Assembly: GCA_031273455.1 (NCBI GenBank)
Contig: JAISRZ010000064.1
Coordinates: 1-42,188, forward strand
From: Deltaproteobacteria bacterium
GTDB taxonomy: Bacteria > Desulfobacterota > Desulfarculia > Adiutricales > Adiutricaceae
Direction: 5' to 3'
DNA: 42,188 nucleotides
The notes below the pieces were generated by a model. That model had not been told where the DNA came from. It did not search any database and saw only the letters and a program-made list of their open reading frames with translations. The first letter of the stretch is position 1, and the number at the start of each line of letters is the position of its first letter. Below, one piece after another: positions 36,086 through 42,188 of this stretch. Both the position numbers and the translations under genes were made by a program.

Positions 36086-36406
36086 GTGACCAAACCCTCT
36101 TTAGGCCAAAAAGAGCTGGAAGATAAGGTCGCCGAGCGGTTAAACGAGCTGACCCCGGAAATAGTCCATTTGGCGGTGGAAATCATCTTGGATTCCATCG
36201 CCGACACCCTGGCCGCGGGCCAGGAGGTCTGCTTACGGGGTTTTGGCCGGTTTATCCCTCGGCACTACCCCAAAGCTAAGCGCAAAAAGATTGGGCTTCT
36301 CTTCCACCCTAGCCCTCGGCTTAAAGAAATGGTTGGGGCCGCGGAGCGGACCGAGGAGCGGGCGGCGGATTTAACCGCTAAAGATGCGGAGCTGACAGCC
36401 CCCTAA
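36086..36406 (+). CDS. HU/IHF-family DNA-binding protein with a shortened arm
   Basis: A 106-residue nucleoid protein of the HU/IHF fold, starting at a GTG that directly follows the sppA stop codon. The helical dimer part (LAVEIILDSIADTLAAGQEVCLRGFGRF) is typical. Only 16 residues (IPRHYPKAKRKKIGLL) separate GFGRF from FHPSPRLKEMV. IHF and HU usually have about 28 there, including the RNPxTG tip whose proline inserts into DNA. So the DNA-bending arm looks truncated. A 25-residue acidic/Ala tail follows. Position after rpsA-sppA suggests it descends from ihfB. Confidence 0.85.
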   Translation: MTKPSLGQKELEDKVAERLNELTPEIVHLAVEIILDSIADTLAAGQEVCLRGFGRFIPRHYPKAKRKKIGLLFHPSPRLKEMVGAAERTEERAADLTAKDAELTAP

Positions 36407-36439
36407 ATGAGCCCTATAAGCCCCAATTTTACTCGCGAC

Positions 36440-36484
36440 TAACGACCAGCTAACCAGCGACCAGCTAACCAGCGACCAGCTAAC
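36440..36484 (+). repeat. 15-base tandem repeat
   Basis: Nearly three copies of gaccagctaaccagc, in the spacer before the zinc-ribbon gene. Confidence 0.9.
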
Positions 36485-36514
36485 TTAAGGCCCTCTTTAA
36501 AGGGATAACCAACC

Positions 36515-36718
36515 ATGAAGTTCCCCTGCCCCCATTGTGGCTCCCACAACACGATTATTGGCTCCCCCATGTTAGCCCACGTCAAACCACCCATCTTAAA
36601 AAAGATCGCCTTTGGTTTAGCCCGCTTAACCCAACCCCTCATAAGTAAGCCGATTATTGGCCAGAAAACCATCTATTGCCGGGATTGCGGACGCGTCATG
36701 ACCTTTTTCTTTAATTGA
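36515..36718 (+). CDS. small zinc-ribbon protein
   Basis: A 67-residue protein with CPHCG at residues 5-9 and CRDCG at about 56-60, a four-cysteine zinc ribbon enclosing a basic, hydrophobic loop. AGGGAT sits upstream of the ATG. It is probably a real small gene at the end of the rpsA cluster. No function can be assigned. Confidence 0.65.
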   Translation: MKFPCPHCGSHNTIIGSPMLAHVKPPILKKIAFGLARLTQPLISKPIIGQKTIYCRDCGRVMTFFFN

Positions 36719-37092
36719 CCTTAGGGAGGCTAGTTTTTGGGCTTGATCTTGGTTGAAAAGAAGAGTTTTTAGCGTGGTTAAAGGAATAGTTTTTGGTTGA
36801 GGCTAGTGTATAAAGGTCCCCGTCTTTAGCCATTAAGAAAGAAGTTAGTTTGACTTCTGAGCCGTTAAAAGCCCACCTATAGGCGTTATCTCAAGTTATT
36901 TCTCTTTTATTATTTTTCATTTCCGGGCCGCGCTAAGCTCCCCCGTGAGGCTATTTAGCGATTTGATTAGTCGGTTCTTAAGGTCGCGGCCAGGGGGCGA
37001 ATAGCTTAAGATTATTTAACCTTATAGAAACTATAATGGCGTTTTAGGCTAATCAATTAACGCGCGCTTAACCTGGGGGGAGTAGCTAACCC
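36719..37092. other. spacer with the conserved leader of the duplicated ATPase gene
   Basis: Bases from 36883 to the start codon are closely matched by 39129-39341 upstream of the second copy. Conserved blocks include caagttatttctc, ctatttagcgattt, aaggtcgcggccaggggg and aatagcttaagattatttaacctta. Such a long shared leader probably holds the promoter. Confidence 0.6.
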
Positions 37093-38780
37093 ATGAGTCA
37101 ATCCGTTGTCAAAACTTTTAACATTGTTGGGCCGGTCGTCGCTGAAGAACACTACACGCTACCGGTATTGGAACGTCAACCGAAAATAGACGAGATGATT
37201 GAGGGGAAATATTATTTTATCCTTCACGCGCCTAAGCGGTCAGGAAAGACCACTTTTTTGCGCGCCCTGACCGATAAAATTAATTCTGAGGGAAAGTATT
37301 ACGCTTTAACCTGTTCTTTAACGGCTTTAATAGGTAAATATAATCAAAATTTAGCTATAACAACAATTATAGAAAATCTTAATTTTTATATGATGGGATC
37401 TCAAGTTAAATCAATTAAGGAAAAAGCGTATTTATATAATACTATCCCTGGAATGGATGACACTACAACTAAATTAAGTATTTTTTTGAATAGTTTATGC
37501 GAGGATCTTGATAAAGACCTGGCGCTGTTTTTTGACGAGGCTGATTGTCTAACTGGACCTGGGCTTCTTGCGTTTTTAGCGCAAATTAGAAACTCCTACC
37601 AAACGCGGCGCCAACCTGGCGATAAATTCCCCAGATCCATGGCTTTGGTGGGCCTGAGGGACATTAAGGATTATCTGGCTAACGAGGATGGAGCGGAGCC
37701 GAAAGGGCCACCCCCTAACCTTTTCAATATCAAAGAAGACTCTCTAACGCTCCCTAATTTTACTCCTGAAGAAATCGGCATTCTCTACCGCCAGCACACC
37801 GAAGCCAGTGGGCAGGTTTTTGAGGCTGGAGCCATTCTAAGGGCTTGGTATTGGTCGGAAGGCCAGCCTTGGCTAGTCAACGCCTTGGCCTATAAGGCGG
37901 TCGCAAGTCTCCTAAAAAATGATTATTCTAAAGCTGTAACGGCGGAAATCATTGACGCGGCCGCTAGGTCAATAATCCTGAAACAACCCGGCCATATTGA
38001 TTCGCTGATGGAACGACTGGCGGAACCTAAGGTCAGGCGGGTAATGGACGCGGTTATCGCTGGGGCTCAGGGCTTTGAGGAAACTACGATCAGCGATGAG
38101 GATATTCAGCGCGTCCTGGATTTAGGGCTTTTAAAAAACGAAAACGAGGTCTATCAGCCATCTAACCCCATCTATAGCGAAGTTATCGTCCGAAAATTGA
38201 CTAAGCGAATGGAGCGGAGAGTTCCTCAGAATTACGTAGGCCGGTGGACTAACGGGCCAACATTGGACATGACTGGCCTTTGGAAAGCTTTCCAAAATTA
38301 TTGGCGCGAGAACTCGGAAATGTTGGGCGCCCCTGACCGCCTGACCGAAACAACCCCGCATTTGGTAAGTTGCGCTTTTATCCAAAAAACTCTAAACGGC
38401 TATGTAGACGAAATCAAACGGGAGTACGCCCTTGGCCGAAAACGAGTCGATCTTGACGCCCGTTACCAAGGAGTTTCTTATCCAGTGGAGCTAAAGACTT
38501 CAAAACCTGGCCACATATTCACGGACCAAGTTAGGGAAAAGAGTTTGGAACAATTATATTCATACATGGATAAACGCGGATCGAAAACAGGGTGGTTAGT
38601 CGTTTTCGATTTAGACTGGAGTAAAAATAGTGGCGATAAATTAACTTGGGAAACAATCCAGTATAAAGGTTCCACTATTCACCTTGTAGGATGCTAAATA
38701 TGCGTTTAATCAACCTTTAAACCTCGTAAAAAATGTCAATTAAGTTGGATAATTAATTATGGATGAATGGGTAAATGAAT
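36883..38780 (+). repeat. segmental duplication, copy 1 (partner 39129-41026)
   Basis: Leader, ATPase/nuclease gene, 60-base trailer and the first codons of a following ORF are all shared with copy 2 at an offset of about 2.25 kb. Confidence 0.9.
37093..38697 (+). CDS. AAA-like ATPase fused to a PD-(D/E)XK nuclease domain, copy 1
   Basis: A 534-residue protein. Residues about 20-240 form a P-loop ATPase: Walker A HAPKRSGKTTFL (G51-K52-T53) and Walker B LALFFDEAD (146-151), with arginine-rich FPRSMALVGLRDI after it. The middle part has LPNFTPEEIGILYRQHTEASGQ and WYWSEGQPWLVNALAY, standard for this ATPase group. The C-terminal 100 residues look like a PD-(D/E)XK nuclease: EIKREYALGRKRVDL followed by YPVELKTSK (E-x-K). 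GGGGGGAG precedes the ATG. The group is common in genomes rich in selfish or defence elements; its biological role is not established. The stub of a second ORF follows. Confidence 0.85.
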   Translation: MSQSVVKTFNIVGPVVAEEHYTLPVLERQPKIDEMIEGKYYFILHAPKRSGKTTFLRALTDKINSEGKYYALTCSLTALIGKYNQNLAITTIIENLNFYMMGSQVKSIKEKAYLYNTIPGMDDTTTKLSIFLNSLCEDLDKDLALFFDEADCLTGPGLLAFLAQIRNSYQTRRQPGDKFPRSMALVGLRDIKDYLANEDGAEPKGPPPNLFNIKEDSLTLPNFTPEEIGILYRQHTEASGQVFEAGAILRAWYWSEGQPWLVNALAYKAVASLLKNDYSKAVTAEIIDAAARSIILKQPGHIDSLMERLAEPKVRRVMDAVIAGAQGFEETTISDEDIQRVLDLGLLKNENEVYQPSNPIYSEVIVRKLTKRMERRVPQNYVGRWTNGPTLDMTGLWKAFQNYWRENSEMLGAPDRLTETTPHLVSCAFIQKTLNGYVDEIKREYALGRKRVDLDARYQGVSYPVELKTSKPGHIFTDQVREKSLEQLYSYMDKRGSKTGWLVVFDLDWSKNSGDKLTWETIQYKGSTIHLVGC

Positions 38781-38890
38781 TGGAGAATCTTCTTTCATCA
38801 GGTCCAGATACTGATTTATTAGAGTCTTTTGCTTTAAAAATAAAATATATACCAATAAAATTATACAAATATCGTTCGTTAGATTGTTAG
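38759..38890 (+). pseudogene. N-terminal stub of a DUF2971-like ORF after copy 1
   Basis: A 43-codon frame beginning MDEWVNELENLLSSG and ending KYIPIKLYKYRSLDC before a stop. 'IPxKLYKYRS' resembles the start of DUF2971-family proteins. In-frame text continues past the stop (KNILFKRLIDAIN) and then decays into AT-rich sequence, so the full gene has been lost. Confidence 0.5.
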
Positions 38891-39341
38891 AAAAATATTT
38901 TATTTAAAAGACTTATTGATGCAATCAATAATTAAAAATTACATATAACATTATGCGCTAATTTGAACGATAAGTTAGAATTACATTCTTTTTTTTATCA
39001 ATTAATAATATTTAAAATTTTATTAATTAACTATTACACTTTATTAGTAATTTATTTTAATATATATCATCTTAAAATTATTATAAAAATAATAATTATT
39101 GTTTAATATTAATTTTACATACTTTTATGCGTTATATCAAGTTATTTCTCTATTTATTATTTTTCATTTCCGCTCCGTACCAAGCGCCCCCGTGAAGCTA
39201 TTTAGCGATTTGGTTAGTCGGTTTTTAAGGTCGCGGCCAGGGGGAAAATAGCTTAAGATTATTTAACCTTACTGGGAATCCAAATGGTCTTTTTGGGCTA
39301 ATCAATTAAGGGACGCTTAACCTGGGGGGGTAGCTAAACCC
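38891..39341. other. AT-rich decayed region and copy 2 leader
   Basis: The first 230 bases are very AT-rich and look like the eroded body of the DUF2971-like ORF. From 39129 the conserved leader of copy 2 begins. Confidence 0.5.
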
Positions 39342-41026
39342 ATGAGTCAATCCGTTGTCAAAACTTTTAACACAGTTGGCCCATGCGTCGCTGAAGAACA
39401 CTACTTGCTACCGGTATTGGAACGCCAGCCGGGTATTAACAAGCTGATTGAGGACAAAAACTATTTCGTCCTTCACGCGCCAAGGCAGTCTGGAAAGACC
39501 ACTTTTTTGCGGTTTTACGCTGATAGAATCAACGCGAAAGAGCGGATGTACGCTCTGACGTGTTCCCTGGCGACCCTCAGAACACTAGAGGATAGCGAAG
39601 TGGCCATGACCAGAATGGCGGCCCAAATAAATCGAGCTTTAAAAATATCTGGCGTTAAAGCCTTTAAAGATTTAGCTTTTCCAGATGATTCGTTACCACA
39701 ATCAAACCCATCTGTAAAGATACGTAAATTTTTAAATTATTTATCTGTTAATTTAGACAAAGAATTGGTGATTTTTTTTGATGAGGCCGATTGTTTGGAA
39801 CCATCTCCTCTGGTCACTTTTTTGGCCCAGGTTCGTGATGGTTACAACGAGCGTCACCGTAACCCAAAATCCAAATTCCCCAGGTCAATGGCTCTGGTGG
39901 GTATGAGGGATATCAGGGATTACCTAAGCCAGGTTAGGCCGGATAATGAGTCAAAAGGTCTGGCCAGTCCTTTTAACATTAAAAAAGACGCCTTGACACT
40001 CCCTAACTTTACCCCAGAGGAAATCGGAATTCTCTATCGCCAGCACACTGAGGCTAGTGGTCAGATTTTTGAGGATGGAGCCATTGAAATGGCTTGGTAT
40101 TGGTCGGAAGGCCAGCCTTGGCTAGTCAACGCCTTGGCCTATGAGGCGGTCGTCAGCATCCTAAACAATGATTTTTCTAAAGCTGTAACAGCGGAAATCA
40201 TTGACGCGGCCGCCAAGTCAATAATCCTGAAACAACCCGTCCATATTGATTCGCTTATGAAACGACTTGAGGAACCCAGAGTCAGGCGGGTAATGGACGC
40301 GGTTATCGCTGGGGCTCAGGGCTTTGATGAAACTACGATAAGCGATGAGGATATTCAGTACATCCTGGATTTAGGGCTTTTAAAGAACGAAAACGAGGTC
40401 TATAAGCCATCTAACCCCATCTATAGCGAAGTTATAGTCCGAAAATTGACCAAGCGAATGGAGCAGAGAGTTCCTCTAGATTATGTTCGCCGCTGGGTCG
40501 ATGGGCAAACATTGGACATGACTGGCCTTTTGAAAGCTTTCCAAGATTATTGGCGCGAGAACTCGGAAATGTTGGGCGCCCCTGACCGCCTGACCGAAAC
40601 AACCCCGCATTTGGTAAGTTTCACTTTTATCCAAAAAACTCTAAACGGCTATGTTGACGAAATCAAACGGGAGTACGCCCTTGGCCGAAAACGAGTCGAT
40701 CTTTACGCCCGTTACCAAGGAGTTTCTTATCCAGTGGAGCTAAAGACTTCAAAACCTAAACACAAATTCACGGACAAAGTCAGGGAAGAGAGTTTGGAAC
40801 AATTATATTCATACATGAATAAATGTGGATCAAAAATAGGATGGCTAGTCGTTTTCGATTTAGACTGGAGTAAAAACATCGCCGATAAAAAAACTTGGGA
40901 AACAATCCAGTATAAAGGTTCTACTATTCACATTGTAGGATGCTAAATATGCGTTTAACAAATCTTTAACATAATAAATAACGGTAAATACGCTGAAATA
41001 ATTAATTATGGATGAATGGATGAATT
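39129..41026 (+). repeat. segmental duplication, copy 2 (partner 36883-38780)
   Basis: See copy 1. Similarity is very high in the leader, the first 60 codons and the last 320 codons, and low in the segment between the two Walker motifs. Confidence 0.9.
39342..40946 (+). CDS. AAA-like ATPase fused to a PD-(D/E)XK nuclease domain, copy 2
   Basis: A 534-residue paralogue of the gene 2.25 kb upstream, exactly the same length. Walker A is HAPRQSGKTTFL and Walker B LVIFFDEAD. The nuclease motif GRKRVDL...YPVELKTSK is kept, with one change (VDLY for VDLD). Residues about 75-140, between the Walker motifs, are almost unrelated to copy 1, whereas residues 215-534 are nearly identical. That mosaic suggests the middle segment is under different selection, or was replaced, while gene conversion keeps the ends alike. 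Both copies look intact. Confidence 0.85.
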   Translation: MSQSVVKTFNTVGPCVAEEHYLLPVLERQPGINKLIEDKNYFVLHAPRQSGKTTFLRFYADRINAKERMYALTCSLATLRTLEDSEVAMTRMAAQINRALKISGVKAFKDLAFPDDSLPQSNPSVKIRKFLNYLSVNLDKELVIFFDEADCLEPSPLVTFLAQVRDGYNERHRNPKSKFPRSMALVGMRDIRDYLSQVRPDNESKGLASPFNIKKDALTLPNFTPEEIGILYRQHTEASGQIFEDGAIEMAWYWSEGQPWLVNALAYEAVVSILNNDFSKAVTAEIIDAAAKSIILKQPVHIDSLMKRLEEPRVRRVMDAVIAGAQGFDETTISDEDIQYILDLGLLKNENEVYKPSNPIYSEVIVRKLTKRMEQRVPLDYVRRWVDGQTLDMTGLLKAFQDYWRENSEMLGAPDRLTETTPHLVSFTFIQKTLNGYVDEIKREYALGRKRVDLYARYQGVSYPVELKTSKPKHKFTDKVREESLEQLYSYMNKCGSKIGWLVVFDLDWSKNIADKKTWETIQYKGSTIHIVGC

Positions 41027-41043
41027 GTTCCCTGGTTAGATAA
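41008..41043 (+). pseudogene. eleven-codon stub of the DUF2971-like ORF after copy 2
   Basis: ATG with MDEWMNCSLVR then a stop. The first four codons and the bases before them match the stub after copy 1; beyond them the sequence is unrelated. It marks the right end of the duplication. Confidence 0.5.
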
Positions 41044-41379
41044 TCACCGATGTCATAATGGTAAATTTCAGCTGGTCCTGGTTGAACAGGGTTTTTAACC
41101 AGGTTTTTAACCAGGATGGTAATCGCGATTGGAACCCTAGACCCCCTAAAAACCCCCTAAAAAAACCCCTAGCCCCCTAAACCCCTAGACCCCTAAAGTG
41201 GACTGGCCGCGCCTAGCCGCGCCGCTATACTTAGAGTCAAAAGGATTTTCCGCCGCCACCTAAGAAATCGGTATGTTTCCTAAAACAATTTCTTTTAGCG
41301 AAAACCGTTCGCTAGCCGACCATAGGTGGCCCCTTAAGCGCCTTCATTCGGCGGCGCTTTTCTCCAGCCAAATTATCCT
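41044..41379. other. repeat-rich spacer
   Basis: Direct repeats of aggtttttaacc near 41089-41112, then C-rich 'cccctaaaaacc' units (41147-41198). No gene. Confidence 0.55.
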
Positions 41380-41793
41380 TTGGCCAGCCGCGAGCCCCGG
41401 GCGGGGCTGGCTGGAAACCTCATTAGGCCAAGTTACCAATATTTAGGCAAAGAAGCTAAGGAATTTAAGCCCTCGGACTGGGGATCCCCAAAGGTCGAGC
41501 GGGGCCAACAGATAAGGAAGCGTCTGGCGCGCGGGAGCGAATTGGCGGAAACCCCCAAGCTCGAACGGGGAAAACAGCGATACCCGGAAAGCCTGAGGAT
41601 CGAAGGTTAAACCCTTGGAAAAGCGTTTAGGCGAGACCTTGAGGAGAAGCTTAAGGTCTTAGGTCTAAGCGCCCTGGAGATATTCCAGGCTTTAAGCGAC
41701 ATCGCGGTTTACCAAGATAGGGACAGGGTCAAAGGTCTAACCAAAGAACTGGCCGATCTGACCTCGGAAAAAAACAGCCTGGAGACCAGCTGA
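41380..41793 (+). pseudogene. possible broken ORF with a coiled-coil-like end
   Basis: One frame runs from an ATG at 41380 to a TGA at 41791, interrupted by a single TAA at 41608. After the interruption it reads RRDLEEKLKVLGLSALEIFQALSDIAVYQDRDRV and LTKELADLTSEKNSLETS, which looks like genuine helical protein. I do not recognise the family. The part before the TAA is low-complexity and may not be coding. Confidence 0.3.
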
Positions 41794-41870
41794 CAAGACG
41801 GCCCTAGAACTGGATAAGGTGAAGAGAGCTTAAAGAAGAGCCGCGCTTAAAGGCCTAAAAGAAGGTTGTC

Positions 41871-42188
41871 TTACTGGCGCCCTTTCCTCTTCTCCAGAGC
41901 CGCCTTAAACTCTCTTTCCGTAAGTTTAGAGCATTCGAGAATCACAGGGATCTCAACGCCTTTATCAAAGAACGATAAGGCTAGTTCAATGGAGTTAGCT
42001 TTTCTCGCACCTTCCCACGCTTCGGCCAGCTCTAATTTTTCGGTAACTAACGCCTTTTCGCGCATATCCATCAAATTTTTAAATTTCGGGGACGCGACTA
42101 CTTTATCATACACGTTTATCACCTCTAATATTTCCGGTGAGTTCATCGATCTAAGCCGCTCAAAGTCCTTCACCGTTTTTGCCCTCAA
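41871..42188 (-). CDS. Rpn-type putative transposase/nuclease, C-terminal part, runs off right edge
   Basis: The last 105 codons of a minus-strand gene whose start lies outside the window. The segment MNSPEILEVINVYDKVVASPKFKNLMDMREKALVTEKLELAEAWE, followed by IELALSFFDKGVEIPVILECSKLTEREFKAAL, is the typical C-terminus of Rpn/PD-(D/E)XK family transposases: a 'xxREKALxxE' helix, then a short helix-turn pattern. The catalytic half is not visible, so intactness is unknown. Confidence 0.7.
   Translation of the reverse strand: MRAKTVKDFERLRSMNSPEILEVINVYDKVVASPKFKNLMDMREKALVTEKLELAEAWEGARKANSIELALSFFDKGVEIPVILECSKLTEREFKAALEKRKGRQ

Overview
The window looks like a chromosomal segment of an anaerobic Gram-negative bacterium. 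It is most plausibly a deltaproteobacterial (Desulfobacterota-type) lineage, because of the dnaG-rpoD pair, the rpsA-sppA-HU/IHF order, TonB-dependent corrinoid uptake, and a benzoyl-CoA-reductase-type ATPase. This placement is inferred from gene content only. Intergenic regions are unusually long (often 0.4-1.5 kb) and full of degenerate TTAA/CCCTAA-like low-complexity sequence. Gene remnants are common. Together these suggest a genome under decay, for example a host-associated one.

Layout. 1-2.2 kb: an Rpn-type nuclease remnant, an MBL-fold hydrolase and a tRNA-Phe with its own promoter. 2.2-7.0 kb: an AT-rich accessory island with a frameshifted PIN toxin and its small partner, a truncated group II intron, and an AbiH-like abortive-infection gene. 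7.0-11.6 kb: polyphosphate genes (ppx-HD, ppk1), with a four-half-site Pho-box-like array upstream of ppk1. 12.6-13.6 kb: bioB. 14.0-25.7 kb: a corrinoid region on the minus strand, with four cobalamin riboswitches, each followed by an intrinsic terminator hairpin. 26-27 kb: an OmpA-domain protein. 28-36.7 kb, plus strand: dnaG, rpoD, rpsA, sppA, an HU/IHF-like gene and a zinc-ribbon protein. 36.9-41 kb: a tandem duplication of an AAA ATPase/PD-(D/E)XK nuclease gene, each copy followed by the stub of a broken ORF. Right edge: another Rpn-type C-terminus.

The most interesting part is the corrinoid region. One riboswitch heads a tightly packed operon that encodes a secreted, membrane-anchored protein of unknown function, a NapH-like polyferredoxin, a single-subunit 2-hydroxyacyl-CoA-dehydratase/DCCP-like iron-sulfur protein, and its BcrA/HgdC-type ATPase activator. 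Just downstream is an apparently exported CbiZ amidohydrolase carrying a truncated BtuF-like lobe. Tandem riboswitches control a BtuB-like receptor 5 kb upstream. My inference is a B12-repressed corrinoid capture, remodelling and low-potential reduction module. A decayed copy of the first riboswitch leader lies upstream of an iron-dependent alcohol dehydrogenase.
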